Assembly: GCA_031277235.1 (NCBI GenBank)
Contig: JAITMT010000209.1
Span: 1 to 11,182 of the forward strand
Direction of reading: 5' to 3'
Length of the DNA stretch: 11,182 bases
Source: Tannerella sp.
GTDB lineage: Bacteria; Bacteroidota; Bacteroidia; Bacteroidales; Tannerellaceae
The position numbers were made by a program, and so were the translations under genes. Under the pieces are notes generated by a model, which saw nothing but the letters and a program-made list of their open reading frames with translations, had not been told where the DNA came from and made no database searches. Below are positions 5,663 to 11,180 of this stretch, one piece after another (positions within the stretch are counted from its first letter, which is position 1; the number at the start of each line of letters is the position of its first letter).

Positions 5663-5670
5663 CAAAGGTA
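5663..5670 (-). promoter_or_regulatory. Predicted -7 element of the tRNA-Pro (and possibly toxin-antitoxin) transcript
   Basis: The minus strand reads TACCTTTG, an exact TAnnTTTG match, 26 bp before the 5' end of the tRNA. No clear -33 box is seen. Being the only promoter-like element before the antitoxin gene, it could drive tRNA and toxin-antitoxin genes together. Confidence 0.5.
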
Positions 5671-5684
5671 GGGAATTGTTTTCA

Positions 5685-5705
5685 GTTATCGGTTATCGGT
5701 TGTCA
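5685..5705. repeat. Three tandem heptamers
   Basis: GTTATCG, GTTATCG and GTTGTCA follow without gap. Similar GTTATCGG/GTTGTCAG strings are common short intergenic repeats in Bacteroidetes as I recall. They sit directly upstream of the tRNA promoter; no function can be assigned. Confidence 0.5.
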
Positions 5706-5970
5706 GTTTTTTTTTGACTGAAATTTAAAATAACTGAAATTCAATTTATTGCAGAATATGTTTGTTTTGTTCAATAGTTGAGAAAGAGATAGACTATCCT
5801 GTTTTTAGGTCAATTTTTCCATCAGTTTTCAGACGAAAAGAGATGATTGAAGGGTAAAATTATTCGATTATAGTCGTAAGATTACGTCGAATTTAGCCTT
5901 AAAACAGTGAAAAGTGTGTAAACCGAAGTATCATTCATTTTCAACTAGTTAAGTCTTGTTATGACATGGT
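5706..5970. other. AT-rich intergenic stretch between tRNA-Pro and the recombinase gene
   Basis: No gene is supported. There are two ACTGAAATT copies (5718-5726 and 5734-5742 approximately), a TATGTTTG at 5757-5764 that fits a -7 box but lacks a -33 partner, a TTAGCCTTAAAA string at 5893-5904 found again at 8178-8189, and TGTGTAAACC at 5915-5924, one base off the tandem repeats at 5971-6004. The shift to AT-rich sequence begins here, so a left border of an inserted element may lie in this stretch. Confidence 0.45.
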
Positions 5971-6004
5971 TGTTTAAACCGGTGTTTAAACCAATGTTTA
6001 AACC
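5971..6004 (+). repeat. Three tandem 12-bp repeats, each with the palindrome GTTTAAAC
   Basis: TGTTTAAACC begins at 5971, 5983 and 5995, an exact 12-bp period, ending 10 bp before the likely recombinase ATG at 6015. If the upstream ATG (5961) were used the repeats would encode three FKP units, which is not a usual recombinase N-terminus. A one-mismatch copy lies at 5915-5924. The position fits a binding site for the recombinase or a regulator that blocks translation or transcription. Confidence 0.7.
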
Positions 6005-6014
6005 AAAAAACAAA

Positions 6015-7223
6015 ATGAGTACAACAATTAGTGTGATTTGCTACAAGTCGAAAACGTTAGCAAATGGGGATAATCCCTTAATGATTAGAGTATGCAAGGA
6101 CAGGAAAACAAAGTACCAAAGTTTAGGCATATCAGTCAATCCCGACCATTGGGATTTTGAGAAAAACAAACCTAAACCGAACTGTCCCAACAAAGAATTG
6201 ATTTTGAAAATCATTTTGCAGAAAGAGATGGATTTTCAGAAACAGATTTTAGAATTGAAGTCCGAAGACAGGGAATTTACTGCTTCTACCTTGATTGCGC
6301 CGAAAGTCAAAAAGAAGACAAAGACCGTATCGGAATTTTACGAAGAACTGATAAAAAGCTATGAATTAGCCAATAAAATAGGCAATTCGAGAATTTACAA
6401 AGATTCGTATCACTCTTTGAAAAACTTTACCGGCAATCCATTAGATATGCCATTTTCACATATTGACGATGATTTTCTGAAACAATACGAAAAGTGGCTA
6501 CGTAAAAACAAGTGTGCCGAAACAACAATGAGTTTGTATTTCAGAACATTAAGAAGCGCCTACAACAAAGCGATTGGTGAAAAGCATGTTAAGAAAACCG
6601 ACTATCCGTTTAATGAGTTTAGAATATCCCGCTTTAATACGAAAACCGAAAAGCGGGCGATTCTCAAAGAAAACGTTAAACAAATCATTGATTTAGATTT
6701 TAGTAATGATAAGAATTTGATGCAATTAAGTCAGGATTTGTTTATTTTCAGTTACCTGTGCGGCGGAATGAATTTTGCAGACATGGCAAACCTGACACCG
6801 GAAAATATTATCAATGGGCGACTTTCGTATGTGAGGCAAAAAACGCACAAGAAAATTACGGTTTCTTTATCCGCAAACGCTTTGGCAATCATTGAAAAAT
6901 ACCGCCATCTATCAAATGGCTATCTTTTCCCGATTTTGGACAGCGGCGTACATATTACAGAAATACAAAAGTATAACCGTAAAAAGAAAGTTTTGAAAAG
7001 TGTTAATTACCGGTTGAAAAAATTATCTAAAATATTGGGAATGAATACAAATCTGACAACCTACGTCGCCCGACACTCTTTTGCCACAGTCCTGAAACGT
7101 TCCGGTGTGAATATTGCCTTAATAAGCGAGGCATTGGGACACAACGATTTAGCAACAACGCAAATCTACCTGGATTCATTCGAGAATGAACAGATAGACG
7201 CTGCAATGTCTAACCTGCTGTAA
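6015..7223 (+). CDS. Tyrosine recombinase / integrase
   Basis: A 402-residue protein from the ATG at 6015. An in-frame ATG at 5961 adds 18 residues made of FKP repeats; MSTTISVICYKSK is the typical beginning of Bacteroidetes integrases, so 6015 is preferred. Residues 1-100 form the arm-binding region, 105-205 the SAM-like core-binding region (VSEFYEELIKSYE), and 215-402 the catalytic domain. Catalytic residues: Lys276 in the beta hairpin (RQKTHKK), Tyr350-x-x-Arg353 (YVARHSFAT, with Tyr for the first His), His376 (LGHNDLATT) and nucleophile Tyr385 (QIYL). The first catalytic Arg is replaced in LCGGMNFADMANL (249-261), as is known for IntDOT-type enzymes, which also lack it. It likely moves the element to its right. 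A hairpin terminator follows at 7272-7300. Confidence 0.9.
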   Translation: MSTTISVICYKSKTLANGDNPLMIRVCKDRKTKYQSLGISVNPDHWDFEKNKPKPNCPNKELILKIILQKEMDFQKQILELKSEDREFTASTLIAPKVKKKTKTVSEFYEELIKSYELANKIGNSRIYKDSYHSLKNFTGNPLDMPFSHIDDDFLKQYEKWLRKNKCAETTMSLYFRTLRSAYNKAIGEKHVKKTDYPFNEFRISRFNTKTEKRAILKENVKQIIDLDFSNDKNLMQLSQDLFIFSYLCGGMNFADMANLTPENIINGRLSYVRQKTHKKITVSLSANALAIIEKYRHLSNGYLFPILDSGVHITEIQKYNRKKKVLKSVNYRLKKLSKILGMNTNLTTYVARHSFATVLKRSGVNIALISEALGHNDLATTQIYLDSFENEQIDAAMSNLL

Positions 7224-7271
7224 CGTACTATTTTCACTAGTAAATTGGATATTAAGATTTTATATAATAGG

Positions 7272-7300
7272 GACTGTCAGCAATGGCAGTCTTTATTTTT
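7272..7300 (+). terminator. Intrinsic terminator of the recombinase gene
   Basis: GACTGTC (7272-7278) pairs with GGCAGTC (7285-7291) over seven positions including one G-T, with a 6-base loop, followed by TTTATTTTT. It lies 49 bp after the recombinase stop. Confidence 0.75.
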
Positions 7301-7369
7301 AAAGAAAAAAAGCTGGTCAGTATATTAACGGTGTGGGTTTGTTTTTGTAACTAACTAAAAAGCTAATAT

Positions 7370-7924
7370 CTAAATTACTTGATTATCAGGCAATATAGCC
7401 ATAGCTTTTGTAATTAAATCGGAAAGCTGTGTAATTTGCGTTTCATTAGCCGAGCCTTCTACACTATCAAATTTTGCATTAGCTAATTCAGATTCTGTAA
7501 AAATAACACCTTCTAATGGCTTAAAATTACCTTTAAAGGTATGAAAAATACCTCGTTTCGTAACTTTTGTTGCTTTATTCAAAACAATTATGTTTTGAGC
7601 GGCTTCAAAAGGATTTAAGCCTAACTTTTTACATTCCAAAAGGAAAGGTAAAAAGTACACAAATTTCGTGATTGAATCCCGCATTGTTATCAGGTAATCA
7701 TCATAAGTGATACCCTCTACACGCTTGATACATTCATTAATAACTCGTCGCTTAACCGTATCATCTTTATCAACACCAATTTGGTTATTTAATAAAGACT
7801 CATACTTTGAATTCACATTCAAAAAGTAATTTGGTTTACGACTCAGCTGTGTTACAGCTTTTCCATTCTCTTTTTTAACACCCACTAATTGAGGTGTTTC
7901 TGGGTTCAATTTATAAGAATCCAT
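7370..7924 (-). CDS. Unrecognised 184-residue protein of the accessory segment
   Basis: I do not recognise the family. The protein is soluble by composition, without signal peptide or membrane helix. Residues 1-30 are polar and Lys-rich (KKENGKAVTQLSRKPNYF). Residues 55-100 look helical and charged (VKRRVINECIKRVEGITYDD, then MRDSITKFVYFLPFLLECKK), and 102-125 hold LNPFEAAQNIIVLNKATKVT. The C-terminus is mildly acidic. The gene stands alone on the minus strand, convergent with the recombinase and divergent from the helicase region. An inverted repeat ATGACAC/GTGTCAT lies 33 bp upstream of its start and could be its operator. The start is the first ATG after an upstream AT-rich stretch with stops. 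It is probably a real gene because the frame is long in AT-rich DNA; function unknown. Confidence 0.65.
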   Translation of the reverse strand: MDSYKLNPETPQLVGVKKENGKAVTQLSRKPNYFLNVNSKYESLLNNQIGVDKDDTVKRRVINECIKRVEGITYDDYLITMRDSITKFVYFLPFLLECKKLGLNPFEAAQNIIVLNKATKVTKRGIFHTFKGNFKPLEGVIFTESELANAKFDSVEGSANETQITQLSDLITKAMAILPDNQVI

Positions 7925-7956
7925 AAAATTTTTTTTTAAAAAATATAAAATAAATC

Positions 7957-7976
7957 ATGACACCACTTTGTGTCAT
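7957..7976. promoter_or_regulatory. 7-bp perfect inverted repeat, possible operator
   Basis: ATGACAC (7957-7963) and GTGTCAT (7970-7976) flank a 6-base spacer. It lies in the gap upstream of the 7370-7924 gene. There is no T-run on either side, so a binding site is likelier than a terminator. The owner of the site is unknown. Confidence 0.5.
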
Positions 7977-8018
7977 CATATATATTACATAACCCACAAA
8001 ATTTAAAAAACAATCATA

Positions 8019-8111
8019 ATGAAAGATTCCCAAAAGAGAAAAGTTAGTTCAAGACGTCAAATATCGCTAACCAGCCCCCAATATTTTCATACTTGGGAAT
8101 TGCAAAATTAG
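8019..8111 (+). CDS. Possible 30-residue small ORF
   Basis: A frame from the ATG at 8019 to the TAG at 8109 begins MKDSQKRKVSSRRQ and is strongly basic at its N-terminus. Its 3' half runs into the nested inverted repeats at 8075-8173. No promoter match is seen nearby. It may be a chance frame. Confidence 0.2.
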   Translation: MKDSQKRKVSSRRQISLTSPQYFHTWELQN

Positions 8112-8173
8112 TTTTTAAAATCGTATTCCCAAAGAAATTGCCCTAATTTTTCTATCAAACATTGTTTTGGGGG
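8075..8173. repeat. Nested inverted repeats
   Basis: An outer pair CCCCCAA (8075-8081) / TTGGGGG (8167-8173) encloses an inner pair TTGGGAAT (8093-8100) / ATTCCCAA (8125-8132). Both are perfect. The inner interval is AT-rich. G5 and C5 runs are rare in this AT-rich DNA, so the pairing is unlikely to be trivial. It may be a structured RNA, a protein-binding site, or part of an origin. Confidence 0.5.
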
Positions 8174-8177
8174 TTAA

Positions 8178-8207
8178 TTAGCCTTAAAAACGCTGTTTTC
8201 AGGCTAA
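8178..8207. repeat. Hairpin-forming inverted repeat directly after the nested repeats
   Basis: TTAGCCT (8178-8184) pairs perfectly with AGGCTAA (8201-8207); inside, AAAAC and GTTTT can pair around a GCT loop. No T-run follows on the plus strand. The left arm plus following bases (TTAGCCTTAAAA) recur at 5893-5904 upstream of the recombinase. Confidence 0.55.
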
Positions 8208-8249
8208 ATCAGTCTCGAAACAACAATTTTAAAAATCCCGTTTTTCGCA

Positions 8250-8281
8250 TTTGGATATTTCATTTTTTTTTCGTACATTTG
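8250..8281 (+). promoter_or_regulatory. Strong predicted promoter of the helicase transcript
   Basis: TTTG (8250-8253), 20 bp, TACATTTG (8274-8281): a perfect match to the Bacteroidetes consensus. Transcription would start near 8288 and run through a leader of about 440 bases before the helicase ATG at 8731. Confidence 0.75.
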
Positions 8282-8290
8282 TATCAGAAA

Positions 8291-8347
8291 ATGAGAAAAA
8301 TATATCCATTTTCAAAACCTCAATTTTCCCATATTTCAAACAGATAA
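8291..8347 (+). CDS. Possible 18-residue leader peptide
   Basis: An ATG at 8291, only about 10 bases after the -7 box, opens MRKIYPFSKPQFSHISNR and stops at 8345-8347. It would sit at the very 5' end of the predicted transcript, 11 bases before the structured segment at 8359-8446, the usual position of a leader peptide in an attenuator. Its amino acids show no run of one kind. Translation is unproven. Confidence 0.25.
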   Translation: MRKIYPFSKPQFSHISNR

Positions 8348-8358
8348 AACGACTTTTC

Positions 8359-8446
8359 CGGCAAAGATTTTCCCATAAGAATACTTTTAAGTGATAATTT
8401 CCATAGTCAGGCAAGCCAATTATAAAACTTGTCTTTTTATTTGCCG
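8359..8446 (+). terminator. Structured leader with an internal terminator-like hairpin (possible attenuator)
   Basis: AGGCAAG (8409-8415) pairs with CTTGTCT (8428-8434, one G-T pair) and is followed by T's to 8438 and then ATTT, the form of an intrinsic terminator, about 290 bases before the helicase gene. Outside it, CGGCAAA (8359-8365) pairs perfectly with TTTGCCG (8440-8446). The same TTGCC can also pair with GGCAA at 8410-8414, competing with the terminator stem. Such exclusive pairings are typical of conditional termination, but no regulator or ligand is evident. Confidence 0.45.
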
Positions 8447-8452
8447 AAATTA

Positions 8453-8685
8453 CCGGATTTTCAAATCCTGAAACTCCCCAATGCTACTAATTTTTAGTAA
8501 AAAGGAATCATTGGCAGCCGAAAAGTCATACCCAAAAACAAGATTATATCATGCCGGATTTTCAAATCCTGAAACAGCCGAAACCACTATAAAGAAAGAA
8601 CCACGAAAAATTCCGGTACTTTCCGGTTTTTTAAATTCTGAAATGGGGAAAACCTCTAAAAAGAAAAAACGAAAAAATTCCGGTA
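8453..8685 (+). repeat. Array of palindromic direct repeats upstream of the helicase gene (iteron-like)
   Basis: A 22-bp unit starting CCGG and containing the palindrome GGATTTTCAAATCC is identical at 8453-8474 and 8554-8575; a third copy at 8623-8644 matches 18 of 22. Copies 2 and 3 extend into a longer diverged unit (34 of 45 bases alike) and both end with CGAAAAATTCCGGTA-type sequence (8604-8618 and 8670-8685). Between copies 1 and 2 is a hairpin TACTAA/TTAGTA (8485-8499) inside CCAATG/CATTGG (8478-8514). A 79-codon frame crosses the array (8481-8720), but copy 1 and the 3' motifs lie in different frames, so conservation is of DNA or RNA rather than protein. Confidence 0.7.
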
Positions 8686-8730
8686 AACCACTTTTCAGAT
8701 TAAACGCTAATTATCATTAATAAAATTTTT

Positions 8731-10599
8731 ATGGTGAAACAAATTATAACAGCACCAAACGAATGTAACTATTTGAGTGAATTTATGACAGAGTTACCTG
8801 TCAATTGTCTATTTGACAAGGGAAAAACGGCGTGTGGTGGTACGTCCACCGCAATAGAGAACGCCAAAGATACGATTATTGCAATGCCATACGTCAATGT
8901 CATAAAAAATAAGGTGGCGCAATATCCAAATGACAGATGCAAACATGAATTGTTAGGAATCTATGAGGGTATAACCGACAAAGACATTTTAGATTATATT
9001 AACACCCATGAAATTAAGAAAATAGCAGTTACTTATGACAGTCTGGAAAGGCTAATCACTACTTTACTGGAAAAAGGCATTGACGTGTATAATGATTACT
9101 ATTGTTTGATAGATGAATGGCATATACTCTTTAATTCGTATGCTTTCCGCAACAATGCAGTTAAAAAGGTACTGCAATACTCAAAGAAATTCAAAGAAGT
9201 AACCTATATGACGGCTACACCGATAGAGGAAGAATTTATTTTGAAGGAATTAAGAGGTTTACCGGTTATTGAGGTGCAATGGTCAAACGTTGCAACGGTA
9301 AACGTACAGCCGATAGTGTCAAATCAGCCTCTTAAAACAGTTTGTAATTTAGTGAAAAATGCCATTGCCGGAACAATGTTTGGCAACCTGCATTTCTTTG
9401 TAAACAGTGTTGAGTTTATAGCCGATGCTATTAAACATACAGGCTTACAACCGTCGCAAGTCAGGGTAATTTGTTCGGATAATAAGAACACCGGCAAAGG
9501 TGTGAAAAGCAATCAAAGCAAGTTGGGAAATAACTATCCGATTGAAAACACAACTTCAAATGTAAAGAAAGTCAATTTTTATACCTCTACCTGCTTTGAG
9601 GGCTGCGACATATACGACCAAAATGGTAAAACATATATCGTAAGCGATAAAAGAAAATCTCATACATTATTAGATATATCTACTTTGTTCATACAAATTT
9701 GCGGACGGATAAGAGATTCCCAATACAATACAAAAGTCGGACATGTCTTTTCTGAAACAAGGTATAGTAAAGACGTCACATTTGAGGAATTTAAAAAATC
9801 ACAGGAAGAACAGAAAAGGAAAGCCAATTTGTTGGTCAATTCCATTAATGCCATGCCGGAAGAAGCACGAATAATGGATATAGCCTTACATGAAAAGAAC
9901 AATAAAGCAGGTCTAAATGGAATGTATATCTACAATAATAACGGCTTCCTCGAATTGGAAGAAAATCTTATAAACTTGGATACTGTAAATTTCAAAATAA
10001 CAAAACACCTGTATCAATGCAGGGTAAATTTAGCTTATGAATACGGTAAAAACGGATTCAATGTTTTGCCGGAAAAAGAGAGGATATATACCGATTTATT
10101 GGTAAGTAATCCACAAGCAAAAATATCTTTTAAAGATTTATTTGATGAATATGTCAGTTTGAGAAACCAAGTCTTTTATCATTATCCGGTTGGCAACAAA
10201 TTTGAAAGAATCAGATTAATAGAAAGGGAAAAGCCTGTTATCAAAGAAGCCTACGAAAAATTAGGTACTGACAGAGTTAAGGAAATGAAATACAGTGTCG
10301 GTAATATCAAACGTGCAATTTTGAATATGCAAACAGATATTTCAACCGATGCAAAGATTGTCCGATGCTTGAAAGATGCCGGAGTTACAGCAGGAACAAC
10401 CACACCGGCAAAGTCTTTAAAAAATTTATTGCAGGGCATTTACAAGTCATTCGATATTAAAAATTCATACGGTAAAATCAAAGCCGCCAAAGCAACCGAT
10501 TTATCAAATTGGTTTGAGATTAAAAAGAGCAGTCCGAAAATAAACGGAAAGACAACGGACTGTATTACAATCATTAATGAGAAAATCATATTTGTATGA
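8731..10599 (+). CDS. SF2 helicase-like ATPase of the accessory element
   Basis: A 622-residue protein with superfamily-2 motifs in order: a P-loop region LFDKGKTACGGTST (27-40), TYDSLERL (101-108, motif Ia/Ib region), LIDEWH (126-131, Walker B as DExH), MTATP (160-164, motif III), STCFEGCD (286-293, motif V) and QICGRIRD (322-329, motif VI). The P-loop is odd: if read as GxxxxGxT (31-38) a Gly replaces the usual Lys, but Lys32 of GKT could serve. Residues 350-622 form a long C-terminal region of unknown fold. Relatives occur on Bacteroidetes mobile elements as I recall, and the layout recalls origin-binding-type helicases, but that is inference. It follows the repeat array by 45 bp, is served by the promoter at 8250-8281, and ends at a strong hairpin terminator (10620-10651). 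Confidence 0.72.
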   Translation: MVKQIITAPNECNYLSEFMTELPVNCLFDKGKTACGGTSTAIENAKDTIIAMPYVNVIKNKVAQYPNDRCKHELLGIYEGITDKDILDYINTHEIKKIAVTYDSLERLITTLLEKGIDVYNDYYCLIDEWHILFNSYAFRNNAVKKVLQYSKKFKEVTYMTATPIEEEFILKELRGLPVIEVQWSNVATVNVQPIVSNQPLKTVCNLVKNAIAGTMFGNLHFFVNSVEFIADAIKHTGLQPSQVRVICSDNKNTGKGVKSNQSKLGNNYPIENTTSNVKKVNFYTSTCFEGCDIYDQNGKTYIVSDKRKSHTLLDISTLFIQICGRIRDSQYNTKVGHVFSETRYSKDVTFEEFKKSQEEQKRKANLLVNSINAMPEEARIMDIALHEKNNKAGLNGMYIYNNNGFLELEENLINLDTVNFKITKHLYQCRVNLAYEYGKNGFNVLPEKERIYTDLLVSNPQAKISFKDLFDEYVSLRNQVFYHYPVGNKFERIRLIEREKPVIKEAYEKLGTDRVKEMKYSVGNIKRAILNMQTDISTDAKIVRCLKDAGVTAGTTTPAKSLKNLLQGIYKSFDIKNSYGKIKAAKATDLSNWFEIKKSSPKINGKTTDCITIINEKIIFV

Positions 10600-10619
10600 T
10601 TCATTGAGTAAAAACGCCA

Positions 10620-10651
10620 AAAGGCATGAAAATTCAATCATGCCTTTTTTT
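10620..10651. terminator. Strong intrinsic terminator between convergent genes
   Basis: AAAGGCATGA (10620-10629) pairs perfectly with TCATGCCTTT (10638-10647) around 8 bases, followed by T's to 10651. It ends the helicase transcript. The A-rich left flank gives a weaker T-rich tail on the minus strand, so it may serve both directions. The right arm contains the stop codon of the convergent gene (10638-10640). Confidence 0.85.
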
Positions 10652-10826
10652 GTTTCGGTCGTAATCGTTGTTTAGAGTTGTGTTTGTGCTTCCAATCGGG
10701 GAAATACTTTTCAAAAGTTGCTCTATCCACTGCTAAACTGCGAATTGTGTTGTAAACCGTCTGTTCGTGAACGGTATCAATTACATACAGGTCAATACCA
10801 TCTTGTTGTTGTTCTTTGTCTCTCAT
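10638..10826 (-). CDS. Small protein of the accessory element, function unknown
   Basis: A 62-residue frame with plausible protein character: N-terminus MRDKEQQQDGIDLYVIDTVH, a middle EQTVYNTIRSLAVDRATFEK that could be a helix-turn-helix-like pair of helices, and a strongly basic tail with KHKHNSKQRLRPKQKK. This fits a small nucleic-acid-binding protein, but I do not recognise the family. Its stop codon lies in the right arm of the terminator shared with the helicase gene. A promoter with TTTG, 20 bp and TATCTTTA lies upstream at 10872-10903, giving a leader of about 40 bases. The good promoter and composition make a real gene likely. It might regulate or assist the helicase module; that is a guess from position. 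Confidence 0.6.
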   Translation of the reverse strand: MRDKEQQQDGIDLYVIDTVHEQTVYNTIRSLAVDRATFEKYFPDWKHKHNSKQRLRPKQKKA

Positions 10827-10871
10827 TTGTATTATAGTCTTAAATTCAGTTAATCAGTTTCATCTAGAAGA

Positions 10872-10903
10872 TAAAGATACTGACTTTTTGGGAGATAATC
10901 AAA
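10872..10903 (-). promoter_or_regulatory. Promoter of the small gene 10638-10826
   Basis: On the minus strand TTTG (10903-10900), 20 bp and TATCTTTA (10879-10872, one mismatch to TAnnTTTG) have consensus spacing, with the ATG 46 bp downstream of the -7 box. Confidence 0.6.
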
Positions 10904-10938
10904 TAAAAACCGGACAATGTGAAGAAACACAATCCGGT
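10900..10938 (-). terminator. Minus-strand intrinsic terminator
   Basis: On the minus strand ACCGGA (10938-10933) and TCCGGT (10914-10909) form a perfect 6-bp stem, with GTG/CAC able to pair inside, followed directly by TTTTTATTTG (10909-10900). It would end a minus-strand transcript entering from the right. Its tail contains the TTTG box of the promoter at 10872-10903. Confidence 0.5.
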
Positions 10939-11018
10939 AAACCCTGTCCTTAAAAAACACCCCCTCCCACAAGTAAAAAGTAAAAAATGATATATAAAGA
11001 CCGCTTCAGATACATTTT

Positions 11019-11180
11019 ATGTCCCCTTCGATACTTGAGAATGAAGGTCAATCTATAAAACGCAAACGTGTTCAGAAAAAGGCACTCAAAGAATCCGTAA
11101 AACAAAAATTCTGGCAAAAAGCAGTTTTAGCGACTGCAATAGCAAACCCTTTTTTCAAACATGAATACTGTAATGACTAG
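11019..11180 (+). CDS. Possible small basic protein at the right edge
   Basis: A 53-residue frame from the ATG at 11019 to the TAG at 11178. The sequence is basic in the middle (KRKRVQKKALKESVKQK) and then has a short hydrophobic part, AVLATAIANPFF (35-46). Composition is protein-like, and the frame is closed upstream by a TAA at 10995. No consensus promoter is seen upstream; TACATTTT at 11011-11018 is one base off a -7 box but abuts the start codon. It could be the first gene of a unit continuing beyond the window. No family recognised. Confidence 0.4.
   Translation: MSPSILENEGQSIKRKRVQKKALKESVKQKFWQKAVLATAIANPFFKHEYCND

Noticed and set aside
8229..8414. 61-codon minus-strand frame across the helicase promoter
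   Set aside because: It overlaps a perfect promoter and the leader of the opposite strand and resembles nothing known.
8453..8685. CRISPR array
   Set aside because: Only three imperfect copies with unequal spacing (101 and 69 bp), no Cas genes, and the repeats extend into the spacers.
8481..8720. 79-codon plus-strand frame (MLLIFSKKESL...) ending 10 bp before the helicase gene
   Set aside because: It runs over the repeat array, its repeats are conserved out of frame, and the start lies inside a hairpin. Not listed as a gene, though a small Lys-rich protein cannot be excluded.
5945..11180. ACTAGT at about 5944, 7236 and 11175 as possible att sites
   Set aside because: Only six bases are shared, with different flanks; too short to support a site-specific duplication.
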